Origin: Rhodobacteraceae bacterium HTCC2150
GTDB lineage: Bacteria; Pseudomonadota; Alphaproteobacteria; Rhodobacterales; Rhodobacteraceae
DNA length: 64,000 nt
Reading direction: 5' to 3'
NCBI GenBank assembly: GCA_000169395.1
Contig: AAXZ01000005.1
Span: 88,517 to 152,516 of the forward strand
Position 1 is the first letter of the stretch. Each line of letters begins with the position of its first letter. Below the pieces are notes generated by a model, which saw only the letters and a list, made by a program, of their open reading frames with translations, searched no databases and was not told where the DNA came from. Below, one piece after another: positions 55,399-63,467 of this stretch. The translations under genes were made by a program, and so were the position numbers.

Positions 55399-55956
55399 AT
55401 GACCAAATCTGAAACATCCAAGGCGACATCAAACGACATTATTAAAGTCGCGGGATTGAAAAGTTCAGGTAAAACCGAATTTCTTTTGAAACCTGATTCT
55501 GCCGCCAACAAAAATTTGGCCGCAGATTTGAAAATACTTGGCGTCAGCAAACTGAGATTTGCAGGATATATTCGTCCAATGGGTAAGTCTGATTGGGTCC
55601 TTCATGGTAAACTTGGTGCCAGCGTCCAGCAAACATGCGTAATCACACTAGAATCTGTCACCAGCCGTATAAATGCCGATGTGAGCCGCCTATTCACTAG
55701 CGATATGCCTGATTTTGGCAATGAAGAAGAACGCGAAATGGTCGAAGACGAAAACATCGAACCGCTAACGGATGTTATCAACTTGGCAGACGTAATGGCC
55801 GAGGCATTGGCATTAAACTTGCCAGCGTATCCCAAAAAAGATGGTGCCGAGATCGAAAAAACCGACTTTGCGGCCTCTGACGTGGAACCGCTAAACGACG
55901 AAACTATAAAGCCTTTTGCCGGTTTGGCGGCCCTGCGTGACAAACTAAATAAATAA
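55399..55956 (+). CDS. YceD family (DUF177) protein
   Basis: A 185-residue protein of the YceD/DUF177 family that lies before rpmF in most bacteria and affects 23S rRNA handling; its mechanism is not settled. The core has KLRFAGYIRPMGKSDWVLHGKLGASVQQTCVITLESV with the central conserved Cys, then an acidic region with NLADVMAEALALNLPAYPKK. First gene of the yceD-rpmF-plsX-fabH run, but 165 bases with a hairpin separate it from rpmF. Divergent from bamE. Confidence 0.88.
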   Translation: MTKSETSKATSNDIIKVAGLKSSGKTEFLLKPDSAANKNLAADLKILGVSKLRFAGYIRPMGKSDWVLHGKLGASVQQTCVITLESVTSRINADVSRLFTSDMPDFGNEEEREMVEDENIEPLTDVINLADVMAEALALNLPAYPKKDGAEIEKTDFAASDVEPLNDETIKPFAGLAALRDKLNK

Positions 55957-56028
55957 GGTTACACAAGGCGCACAAAAGCACTTGCGCATGGTCAGGAAAA
56001 CAGTATGTTCCCGGCCTCGAATACATGC

Positions 56029-56070
56029 AAAGGTGGGGTCATCTAGACCCGTGCAATATGCCACCTTTTT
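56029..56070 (+). terminator. Hairpin with T run between yceD and rpmF
   Basis: AAAGGTGG (56029-56036) pairs with CCACCTTT (56061-56068), followed by T to 56070. Inside it, GGTC (56037-56040) pairs with GACC (56046-56049). It looks like a terminator or attenuator that could uncouple rpmF-plsX-fabH from yceD. Confidence 0.6.
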
Positions 56071-56121
56071 CCGATTAAATATTATGGGGCGCTGCCCTGT
56101 TACAAACCTGAGGTTGTCACA

Positions 56122-56328
56122 ATGGCTGTCCCAAAAAGTAAGATCACCAGATCCCGTCGCGGCATGCGTCGCTCGCACGATGCACTGGTGGCAGCAAACC
56201 CAAATGAATGCCCGAACTGTGGCGAACTAAAGCGTCCACACCACGTGTGTAGCGCTTGTGGTCATTACGATGACCGCGAAGTTATTGCACAGGCTGCCGA
56301 AGTCGACCTAGACGAAGACGCGGCCTAA
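56122..56328 (+). CDS. rpmF: 50S ribosomal protein L32
   Basis: Ribosomal protein bL32 of 68 residues. It opens with [21 protein letters not shown], the standard N-terminus, and has a zinc ribbon of the C+ type ([20 protein letters not shown]). GAGGTTGT precedes the ATG at a short distance. A C-terminal acidic tail (EVDLDEDAA) is usual in alphaproteobacteria. plsX starts 24 bases later in the same direction. Confidence 0.97.
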   Translation: MAVPKSKITRSRRGMRRSHDALVAANPNECPNCGELKRPHHVCSACGHYDDREVIAQAAEVDLDEDAA

Positions 56329-56352
56329 GGGCCCGTCAGATCGCGGTAGATC

Positions 56353-57459
56353 GTGGCAAACACGAACAACAATTCCGACGGTCAACGGCTTAACGCCAGT
56401 GGTACGACCACAGGCGCTGTCATCTCGATTGATGCGATGGGGGGGGATCTTGGTCCCGCCCCCGTTGTTCGTGGGATGGCGGATCATGCCAAAAACAACG
56501 CAGATGTGCGTTTCATCGTTCATGGCGATGAGGCAGAACTGACGGTATTGATCAAGAAACAACGTTCTTTGGCTGGCATTTGCGAAATTAGCGGCACCAG
56601 CGAAGTTGTGGAAATGGACGCCAAGCCCAGCCACGTCATGCGCCATGGCAAAAACACATCCATGTGGTCAGCCATCGATTCGGTGAAAAACCGCGAGGCC
56701 AACGTCGTGGTATCTTGTGGCAACACTGGCGCATTAATGGCCGTTTCAATGATAAGATTGCGCAAGCTTGAGGGTGTTAATCGCCCCGCCATTGCATGCC
56801 TTTGGCCTTCGCGCAGCAAACAAGAATTCAATATATTGTTGGACGTTGGCGCCGATATCCGCGCTGATTCCCACGATCTGTTACAATACGCATTGATGGG
56901 CGTATCTTATGCCCGCAACGGGTTGGGACTAAAGCGCCCTCGCGTGGGCCTGTTAAATGTCGGGACCGAATCCCACAAAGGTCACCAAGACCTAAAAGAC
57001 GCGTATGAGCTAATCGCGCAGAAAACCGAGTCCGCTGGTTTTGAATTTGTTGGCTTCGTTGAAGGCAGCGATATCCCAAAAGACAAAGCCGACGTGATCG
57101 TGACAGATGGATTTACCGGTAATATTGCGCTGAAAACTGGCGAAGGCACCGCATCTTTGATCCGCGATTTTCTTAAAGACGCGTTTAAAAAGACGCCTTT
57201 GTCCCGCCTTGCCGCCCTATTGGCCCTGACATCCCTTCGCCGCCTGACCAAACGTATTGATCCGCGTCGTGTGAACGGTGGCTTGTTTCTGGGCTTAAAC
57301 GGTACTGTCGTTAAATCCCACGGTTCAGCCGATGCAACGGGTGTTGCCGCCGCGATCAATTTGGCGCATCAATTAGAAAAACAAAGCTTCGCAGATCGAC
57401 TTGCTGCGCGTGTTTCCACCGGTGCTGATGCTGAAAGCACCCAAAAGGAAGAGAAGTAG
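56353..57459 (+). CDS. plsX: Phosphate acyltransferase PlsX
   Basis: Makes acyl-phosphate from acyl-ACP for phospholipid synthesis. It has 368 residues. AVISIDAMGGDLGPAPVVRGM is the family start, then HVMRHGKNTSMW, VSCGNTGALMA, LLDVGADI and VTDGFTGNIALKTGEG are typical. The likely start is a GTG at 56353 with a weak ribosome-binding site, which adds a polar tail of about 22 residues before the fold; no better start is seen. fabH follows after 2 bases. Confidence 0.93.
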   Translation: MANTNNNSDGQRLNASGTTTGAVISIDAMGGDLGPAPVVRGMADHAKNNADVRFIVHGDEAELTVLIKKQRSLAGICEISGTSEVVEMDAKPSHVMRHGKNTSMWSAIDSVKNREANVVVSCGNTGALMAVSMIRLRKLEGVNRPAIACLWPSRSKQEFNILLDVGADIRADSHDLLQYALMGVSYARNGLGLKRPRVGLLNVGTESHKGHQDLKDAYELIAQKTESAGFEFVGFVEGSDIPKDKADVIVTDGFTGNIALKTGEGTASLIRDFLKDAFKKTPLSRLAALLALTSLRRLTKRIDPRRVNGGLFLGLNGTVVKSHGSADATGVAAAINLAHQLEKQSFADRLAARVSTGADAESTQKEEK

Positions 57460-57461
57460 AA

Positions 57462-58436
57462 ATGATCCGTCGTGCTGTTGTTAAAGGTGTCGGGCATTAT
57501 TTGCCAAAACGTGTTGTCGAAAATGCCGAACTTGAGAAAACAGTAGATACAACCGACGATTGGATTCGCAGCCGCAGCGGCATTGAACGCCGTCATATTG
57601 CAGCCAAGGGCGAATTTACGTCTGATTTGGGTGCAGCTGCTGCCAAGGCCGCGTTAGACAACGCTGGCATGTCAGCTGATGACATTGATGCCATCGTAGT
57701 GGCAACATCCACGCCAGACCTTACCTTCCCTTCTTGTGCAACAATGATCCAAAACAAACTTGGCATGACCAAAGGCTATGGTTTTGACATCCAAGCCGTT
57801 TGCGCCGGATTTGTTTTTGCGTTGACCAATGCCAACGCGTTGATCGTTTCTGGCCAAGCTGAGCGCGTTTTGGTCATCGGTGCAGAAACCTTCTCGCGCA
57901 TCATGGATTGGGAAGATCGCGCTACTTGCGTGCTATTTGGCGACGGCGCAGGCGCGCTTGTGCTTGAAGCCGCTGAGGGCGAAGGCACAAACGACGATCG
58001 CGGCCTTTTGGCCTTTGATTTGAATTCTGACGGCCGTCACAAAGACATTCTTTATGTGGATGGTGGCGTTTCCAGCAATCAGCAAACCGGTTTTCTGCGC
58101 ATGCAAGGCAAGGAAGTATTCCGCCATGCTGTTGAAAAATTGGCTGCAACGGCGCACACATCTTTGGACAAATTGAACATGACCGGCGACGATGTTGACT
58201 GGATTGTGCCCCACCAAGCGAACCTTCGCATCATCAAAGGCACGGCCAACCGTATGGGCGTTGGCATGGACCGCGTTGTGGTGACTGTGTCGGATCATGG
58301 CAATACGTCCGCGGCATCGATTCCCCTTGCATTGTCTGTTGGTGTTGAACGTGGACAGATAAAACAGGGCCACGTCATCGTAACCGAGGCCATTGGTGGC
58401 GGATTGGCATGGGGATCAGTGGTAATTCGCTGGTAG
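57462..58436 (+). CDS. fabH: 3-oxoacyl-ACP synthase III (FabH)
   Basis: Starts fatty acid synthesis by condensing acetyl-CoA with malonyl-ACP. It has 324 residues. The catalytic triad is Cys114 (IQAVCAGF), His251 (VPHQANLRI) and Asn281 (DHGNTSA). GVGHYLPKRVVEN at the start and SRSGIERRHIA are typical of FabH. It is placed 2 bases after plsX, with AAGAGAAG before the ATG, in the usual plsX-fabH-ihfA order. Confidence 0.96.
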   Translation: MIRRAVVKGVGHYLPKRVVENAELEKTVDTTDDWIRSRSGIERRHIAAKGEFTSDLGAAAAKAALDNAGMSADDIDAIVVATSTPDLTFPSCATMIQNKLGMTKGYGFDIQAVCAGFVFALTNANALIVSGQAERVLVIGAETFSRIMDWEDRATCVLFGDGAGALVLEAAEGEGTNDDRGLLAFDLNSDGRHKDILYVDGGVSSNQQTGFLRMQGKEVFRHAVEKLAATAHTSLDKLNMTGDDVDWIVPHQANLRIIKGTANRMGVGMDRVVVTVSDHGNTSAASIPLALSVGVERGQIKQGHVIVTEAIGGGLAWGSVVIRW

Positions 58437-58512
58437 AACACCGCCCCACAAGCCCTTGATATTGACTCGGAAAATGAATCCTTCCATGGTGCATTAACCA
58501 CAGGGGGATCCA

Positions 58513-58815
58513 ATGAGTGAAAAAACACTAACACGCGTAGATTTGAGTGAAGCCATTTTTAACGAAGTGGGCTTGTCTCGCAATGAATCAGCTGCCTTGG
58601 TTCAAAGCGTTTTACAGCACATGTCAGATGCGTTGGTATCAGGAGAAAACGTAAAAATTTCGTCCTTCGGCACCTTCAGCCTGCGCGACAAAAATGCCCG
58701 CGTCGGACGCAACCCAAAAACCGGCGAAGAAGTACCGATTTCACCACGCCGCGTTTTGACATTCCGTCCTTCAAACCTGATGAAAGATCGCGTTTCGGGA
58801 CAGTCGCAGGACTAG
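58513..58815 (+). CDS. ihfA: Integration host factor subunit alpha
   Basis: A DNA-bending HU/IHF-family protein of 100 residues. The two arms carry [23 protein letters not shown], where Pro in the arm stacks into the minor groove, and [17 protein letters not shown] is the family core. Its place between fabH and a MerR gene, and the sequence ARVGRNPKT, support IHF alpha rather than HU. GGGGG before the ATG gives the ribosome-binding site. The MerR gene follows after 12 bases. Confidence 0.94.
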   Translation: MSEKTLTRVDLSEAIFNEVGLSRNESAALVQSVLQHMSDALVSGENVKISSFGTFSLRDKNARVGRNPKTGEEVPISPRRVLTFRPSNLMKDRVSGQSQD

Positions 58816-58827
58816 GAAGGCACTTAG

Positions 58828-59754
58828 ATGGCCAAATCCCCTGACGCCTTTCGGACCATCAGCGAAGTTTCTGAATGGTTAGACACGCCTGCCCATGTTT
58901 TACGATTTTGGGAAAGCCGTTTCACACAGGTTAAGCCTGTAAAACGAGCTGGTGGACGGCGGTATTATCGCCCGAATGATATGATGCTGCTTGGCGGCAT
59001 CAAACAACTGCTACACGGCGATGGCGTAACCATACGGGGCGTTCAAAAAATTCTTCGCGAACAAGGCATTAAGCACGTTTCTGGACTGTCGCCATCCTTA
59101 GAAGACGTGGCAACATCAACGACAGCCGCGCCTGAAAAAGCAGATGAGATCATTGAAAATGTTGCCGAAGTTTTGGATGCAGAACCCGCAACCGCGAATG
59201 TAATTCCGCTGCGCGAAGTCAAAGCCGAAATTATTGAAGATCAACCAGATGATATCACTGACAGCGTAGAAACTTTGACCGAAATTCTAAGTGATCCCCC
59301 GCCCCAAGACATTGAGGCGCCACATGAATTGGAACCAGAGGATTTGATGCTTGATTTTGGTGATCAAGGTGAAAATCTGTTTGAAGCAAATTCAATAAAA
59401 GACGATGAAACAGGCGTTGAAATTGTTGAGCAAGCGCCACCTGAAACGGTGGAAGCTGACGAGGTTGAAGAAGATAAAAACTTCTTCGTTTTCAATGACG
59501 ATTTTGGTGCAACCAGTGACACAGAAACGGCCACACCAGAGGCAACACCCCCTGCCCGCGACGTGCCTGCATTCCTGACTGGATCTGCTAAAAGTCGACA
59601 AGATATTTTGGCGCAAGCGGCGTCGCCGTCGGTCACAACTGATTCTCTTAAAACGGGAAAATACAAATTCCGTGTTGATGCGAACCGCGATAAAATTGGC
59701 GAACTGTACGTTCGATTAAAAAACCTACGAGACAGAGTGGCCGCAGATGGCTAA
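58828..59754 (+). CDS. MerR-family regulator with a long acidic tail
   Basis: A 308-residue protein. The N-terminal 75 residues are a MerR winged helix ([44 protein letters not shown] shortened here to its two halves), ending in the helix with [16 protein letters not shown]. About 180 acidic, low-complexity residues follow (rich in Glu, Asp, Pro and Ala), then a short basic helix at the end ([20 protein letters not shown]). It has no Cys set for metal binding. Genes of this type sit after ihfA in nearly all Rhodobacterales. Effector unknown. Confidence 0.88.
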   Translation: MAKSPDAFRTISEVSEWLDTPAHVLRFWESRFTQVKPVKRAGGRRYYRPNDMMLLGGIKQLLHGDGVTIRGVQKILREQGIKHVSGLSPSLEDVATSTTAAPEKADEIIENVAEVLDAEPATANVIPLREVKAEIIEDQPDDITDSVETLTEILSDPPPQDIEAPHELEPEDLMLDFGDQGENLFEANSIKDDETGVEIVEQAPPETVEADEVEEDKNFFVFNDDFGATSDTETATPEATPPARDVPAFLTGSAKSRQDILAQAASPSVTTDSLKTGKYKFRVDANRDKIGELYVRLKNLRDRVAADG

Positions 59755-59820
59755 TCAACACCCCCAATTGGACAAAACGCCCTTGCACCACCGAGTAAAA
59801 CCGCTATGAAAGCGGCACGT

Positions 59821-59897
59821 CGGGCTATGGCGCAGTCTGGTAGCGCGTCCGTCTGGGGGACGGAAGGTCGCAGGTTCAAGTCCTGCTAGCCCGACCA
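59821..59897 (+). tRNA. tRNA-Pro (anticodon GGG), CCA encoded
   Basis: A full cloverleaf of 77 bases. The acceptor arm CGGGCTA pairs with TAGCCCG, the D stem GCGC with GCGC, the anticodon stem TCCGT with ACGGA around a loop CTGGGGG whose middle three bases are GGG, and the T stem GCAGG with CCTGC around TTCAAGT. It ends ACCA. It lies between the MerR gene and the dCTP deaminase gene. Confidence 0.97.
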
Positions 59898-59903
59898 ATC
59901 ATT

Positions 59904-59940
59904 AAAAGCGTCCGTTCCCTTTTGGGCACGGGCGTTTTTT
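59904..59940 (+). terminator. Rho-independent terminator after tRNA-Pro
   Basis: AAAAGCGTCCGT (59904-59915) pairs with 59928-59938, with two G-U pairs, and a run of six T follows. It ends the tRNA transcript just before the deaminase gene. Confidence 0.75.
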
Positions 59941-59959
59941 GTTAACGATGAGGCAAGAA

Positions 59960-61036
59960 ATGAACAACGGCGTACTGCCTTCACAAACGTTAACCGCGAT
60001 GATCGCCAATGGCGAAATCACCGCTGATCCTGCCGTTGACCCTGCACAAATCCAACCAGCCAGCGTTGATATGCGTTTGGGCAATGTAGCTTACCGTGTT
60101 CGTGCCTCTTTTCTGGCGGGCGCTGGTCGCAAAGTGGCGGATCGTTTGCCTGAATTTCAAATGCACGAAGTGGATTTGACCAATGGCGCGGTTCTGGAAA
60201 AAGGTTGCGTCTATGTTGTTCCCTTGATGGAGGGTTTGGCCCTGCCCGACGACATCCAAGCCGTCGCGAACGCCAAATCATCCACGGGTCGTCTTGATTT
60301 GTTAACGCGAACGATCAGCGATGACTCTGTTGAATTTGACCGCATTGCGCCGGGTTATGATGGCCCGCTATACGCCGAAATCTGCCCGCGTTCGTTTTCC
60401 GTGCTTGTGCGTCCTGGTATGCGTCTAAACCAAATCCGATTCCGTCAAGGAAATGCGAAATTAGATGATGCTGCCCTTGAGGCACTGCACAACACCACGC
60501 CGTTGGTTGATGGCACGCCGCAAATTGATGACGGTCTGGGCTTTTCTGTGGATTTGAAACCAGCAAAGGGCAATCTTGTTGGATATCGCGCAAAACCGCA
60601 CACTGGTGTCATCGATCTGGACCGCATTGCCGCCTATAACCCTGCCGATTTTTGGGAAGAGGTTCGCACAGATAATGGCCAGATCATTCTTGATCCCGGT
60701 GCCTTTTACATCCTAGTCAGCAATGAGGCGGTGCACATCCCCCCCCAATACGCCGCTGAAATGGCGCCATACGTGGCAATGGTTGGCGAGTTTCGCGTGC
60801 ATTACGCGGGCTTTTTCGATCCCGGCTTTGGCAATGCCGAGGCAGGTGGCGCAGGTTCACGCGGCGTATTAGAAGTGCGCTGTCACGAGGCACCGTTCGT
60901 GTTGGAACACGGCCAAAGCGTGGGCCGTTTGGTCTATGAAAAAATGACCGAGGTTCCAGATACGCTTTATGGCGCGGGCATTGCTTCAAACTATCAAGGT
61001 CAAGGTTTGAAACTGTCAAAGCATTTCAAAGCTTAA
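59960..61036 (+). CDS. dcd: 2'-deoxycytidine 5'-triphosphate deaminase (Dcd-like, double-length)
   Basis: Deaminates dCTP to dUTP for thymidylate supply. At 358 residues it is about twice the length of the usual single-domain Dcd (about 190), a form common in alphaproteobacteria, with two dUTPase-fold halves. The N-terminal half has PASVDMRLGNVAYRV, NAKSSTGRLDLLTRTI and YDGPLYAEI; the C-terminal half has HAGFFDPGFGN-type VHYAGFFDPGFGNAEAGG. I start at the ATG at 59960 with GAGG 6 bases upstream. The gene ends at a palindrome with a short T run (61027-61046). Confidence 0.88.
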   Translation: MNNGVLPSQTLTAMIANGEITADPAVDPAQIQPASVDMRLGNVAYRVRASFLAGAGRKVADRLPEFQMHEVDLTNGAVLEKGCVYVVPLMEGLALPDDIQAVANAKSSTGRLDLLTRTISDDSVEFDRIAPGYDGPLYAEICPRSFSVLVRPGMRLNQIRFRQGNAKLDDAALEALHNTTPLVDGTPQIDDGLGFSVDLKPAKGNLVGYRAKPHTGVIDLDRIAAYNPADFWEEVRTDNGQIILDPGAFYILVSNEAVHIPPQYAAEMAPYVAMVGEFRVHYAGFFDPGFGNAEAGGAGSRGVLEVRCHEAPFVLEHGQSVGRLVYEKMTEVPDTLYGAGIASNYQGQGLKLSKHFKA

Positions 61037-61046
61037 GCTTTGTTTT
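61027..61046 (+). terminator. Possible terminator overlapping the dcd stop
   Basis: The palindrome CAAAGCTTAAGCTTTG (61027-61042) contains the stop TAA and is followed by TTTT. The stem is short and GC-poor, so it is weak. Confidence 0.4.
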
Positions 61047-61243
61047 AGCTTCACATGTTTTGTCATGTCTTTTCCCAAAACTGCCACTAGTATTAGGCAC
61101 GATGAATGGCTGTTAAGAGCCCAATGCGGACTGTCTGGCCCACTGTTTTTGGCCATATTTGGCTTCTCAAATGTCTCCGCTCGTCTGGAATAGCAGAATG
61201 ATCTCAAGCAATTTCTTGTCGCCAATTGATCCAAGGGCAAACG

Positions 61244-62278
61244 CTATCCGTCACATGATGCAAAATGGCTTTCCATACAAAGACGTGCGCGCCTTTTGGC
61301 CTCCGAAACGCCCTCTGGCTGCATATTTTGTTCCAAGAATGGCAGTTGAAACGCCGACGCACCGTTCCCAAACTCCGCTGCAATCGAGTACCATTGGTAG
61401 GCTGAGATCAAATCTTGAGGTGCACCTCTACCCCATTGATAGAAATGCCCAACATCATTTTGTGCACCCATATGTCCTAGTTTTGCAGCGCGCATTTTCC
61501 ATTCAAGTGCCTCCACGTCATTCTGAGAAACACCCCAGCCCTCGGCGTACAAATTTCCAAGAGATTGCTGTCCAAGGGCAAAACCCTGTTCTGCCGACTG
61601 TCTAATCAAAAGCACGGCTTCTTCTACATTTGCCTCGATACCGATGCCCTCAAAGTGCATGACGCCGAGATAGAACTTAGCGTCTGCCAAATCTTGGTCG
61701 GCAGAACTGCGGAACCATTGCAGCGCAGCTTCAGGATCTTGAGGAACGCCCTGTCCGCCGAGATAGATTTTACCAAGTGCGTTTTGCGCGAAGGCGTCTC
61801 CCTGCTCGGCCGATAATGTAAACAATCGTAGTGCTTCAACAGAATCTTGCGGGACCCCCCTTCCCATTTCATAAAGAACGCCCAAATTAAATTGCGCTTG
61901 CGCGTAGCCTTGGTCGGCGGAGAGCCGATACCATTTCTCGGCTTCGGTGTCGCTTTGAGGATGGCCATTTCCGTACCAGTAGCTCACACCCATGTTGTAC
62001 TGTGCCTGTGCATGGCCTCGTTCGGCTGCCAGGCGCATCCATTTGAACGATTCGGCCAAGTCTGCAGCGACGCCCTGTCCCATACGGTACATTTGCCCGA
62101 TATCGAATTGGGACTGGGCGTTCCCTTCTTCGGCAAGAACAATCCATTGTTTGAATGCTGTTTCGAAATCGCCAGTTTCATATGCATTCCAACCTTTGTT
62201 GTAATCCTGCGCATTGCCAGCAATAGGCAAAATCAAAATGGCTGCTGTAATTGTTGAAAAAATAAATTTGAATGCCAC
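61244..62278 (-). CDS. Exported Sel1-repeat protein
   Basis: A 344-residue protein with a signal peptide (FIFSTITAAILILPIAGNAQ) and about eight Sel1-like repeats of 36 residues (for example AQSQFDIGQMYRMGQGVAADLAESFKW and AQAQYNMGVSYWYGNG). Such repeats bind partner proteins in the periplasm; the partner is unknown. Unlike the Sel1 protein at 14249-14833 it lacks the paired Cys. The start is a GTG at 62278 with AAAGG 7 bases upstream. It is a single gene between dcd (convergent) and the scp cluster. Confidence 0.88.
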   Translation of the reverse strand: MAFKFIFSTITAAILILPIAGNAQDYNKGWNAYETGDFETAFKQWIVLAEEGNAQSQFDIGQMYRMGQGVAADLAESFKWMRLAAERGHAQAQYNMGVSYWYGNGHPQSDTEAEKWYRLSADQGYAQAQFNLGVLYEMGRGVPQDSVEALRLFTLSAEQGDAFAQNALGKIYLGGQGVPQDPEAALQWFRSSADQDLADAKFYLGVMHFEGIGIEANVEEAVLLIRQSAEQGFALGQQSLGNLYAEGWGVSQNDVEALEWKMRAAKLGHMGAQNDVGHFYQWGRGAPQDLISAYQWYSIAAEFGNGASAFQLPFLEQNMQPEGVSEAKRRARLCMESHFASCDG

Positions 62279-62591
62279 TGATAAACCTTTCGAAGTGTGT
62301 GAATTCTTAGCCTAGAAGGCGGCGGTAAGCTTTGCACTGGGTAATCTCCGTTTTCGTACGCAGCCTGTTCTCCATGCGCTCTTGGCTGTCATCCCGCGAA
62401 ATTGATTGGATGACCGTTTTGTCCGCATAGCTGCCATTGAGGCTACCGAAAACAATTTTGGGAATTCGCATTAGCTAAAACGTAGCCGATAAATACTCTG
62501 AAATGTAAAAAAACTGTCTGTCAGGTTCACAGCCAAAGCGGTAATGAACCCGAAAGCAGTTGGTTTTCAACGATCTAAGTTTTAGAAACAA
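62279..62591. other. Intergenic region of 313 bases
   Basis: The space between the Sel1 gene and the small gene after scpB. A minus-strand ORF of 54 codons at 62307-62471 has no ribosome-binding site and no recognisable features, and is not called. No hairpin terminator with a T run is seen near the end of the scp unit. The promoter of the Sel1 gene should lie here. Confidence 0.6.
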
Positions 62592-62801
62592 CTAAAACTT
62601 CATCCGGCGACCCATTTTGATCGTCTGACGCGCACGGCCTTGGATGTCTTTGGCTTGTTTTTTCGCGTTTGCTTGTTCTTCTTCGGTTTGATTGCCACGT
62701 TTTGGCATATTGTCCGCAACCACGTCTATTCCTTTGGTGACGCCAATGCGGACAACGCGGTTAATCACCTGTCGGATAACCATTGAAATGATACGTTCCA
62801 T
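62592..62801 (-). CDS. Small basic protein of unknown function after scpB
   Basis: A 69-residue protein. The first 35 residues form an amphipathic helix (IISMVIRQVINRVVRIGVTKGID), and the rest is rich in Lys, Arg, Gln and Glu (EEEQANAKKQAKDIQGRARQTIKMGRRMKF). No family is known to me. It starts 15 bases after scpB in the same direction, so it is probably part of the scpA-scpB unit. The ATG has AAGG about 10 bases upstream, which is a little far. Confidence 0.65.
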   Translation of the reverse strand: MERIISMVIRQVINRVVRIGVTKGIDVVADNMPKRGNQTEEEQANAKKQAKDIQGRARQTIKMGRRMKF

Positions 62802-62816
62802 CGTAATTCTGCCTTT

Positions 62817-63467
62817 CTACTCGGTTTTAAAAAGCTCGTCTTGATCTGACGAGTCGTCGTTTTCTTCGTCTAGCGCATTTAGGGCGAACGCGCCGTGTGC
62901 TTGGCGGCTTTCAAGTAAACCTGCCGCGCGTAGTTCTTTAAGTCCTGGTAAATCACGGGTCCCTTCAAGACCGAAATGATCCAAGAAATCTTGTGTAACC
63001 ATAAAGGTCACTGGGCGGCCTGGTGTCATGCGACGACGACCAAATTTGATCCATTCCAGTTCCAGCAATTGATCTATTGTACCACGAGAAACCGAAACAC
63101 CGCGAATTTCTTCGATTTCGGCCCGTGTTGCGGGCTGATGATAGGCAATGATCGCTAATGTTTCGATAGCAGCCCGCGATAGTTTTCGCGTCTCAACCGT
63201 TTCTTTTTGCATCAAATACCCAAGGTCAGGCGCTGTACGCAAAGCATAAGCATCCCCAACCTTCACAAGGTTAACGCCTCGCCCCTCGTAACGTTGGCGC
63301 AAATGCACAAGCGCGGTCGCCACGTCGCAGCCATGCGGCAAACGGGCGGTCATATCGGCCACTGTCACAGGTTCTGCGCTGGCAAAGAGGACAGCCTCAA
63401 CCATGCGTTCCTGTTCGCCCATAGGGGGCGCCTCAAAAAGGCTGTCGTTTTGGGGTGCGTCGTCCAT
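62817..63467 (-). CDS. scpB: Segregation and condensation protein B
   Basis: The ScpB subunit of the SMC-ScpAB condensin, 216 residues. It has two winged helices, with EAVLFASAEPVTVADM near residue 25 and LSRAAIETLAIIAYHQPATRAEIEEIRGVSVSRGTIDQLLE from about 92 as the family core. The C-terminal tail is acidic (DEENDDSSDQDEL). The ATG overlaps the stop of scpA by one base (TGATG), so the two are translated together. Confidence 0.94.
   Translation of the reverse strand: MDDAPQNDSLFEAPPMGEQERMVEAVLFASAEPVTVADMTARLPHGCDVATALVHLRQRYEGRGVNLVKVGDAYALRTAPDLGYLMQKETVETRKLSRAAIETLAIIAYHQPATRAEIEEIRGVSVSRGTIDQLLELEWIKFGRRRMTPGRPVTFMVTQDFLDHFGLEGTRDLPGLKELRAAGLLESRQAHGAFALNALDEENDDSSDQDELFKTE

Noticed and set aside
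55982..56230. 82-codon ORF overlapping the start of rpmF
   Set aside because: It is out of frame with rpmF and covers the hairpin region; rpmF is certain.
62307..62471. 54-codon minus-strand ORF upstream of the exported Sel1 gene
   Set aside because: ATG without a ribosome-binding site; composition gives no support, though it cannot be fully excluded.
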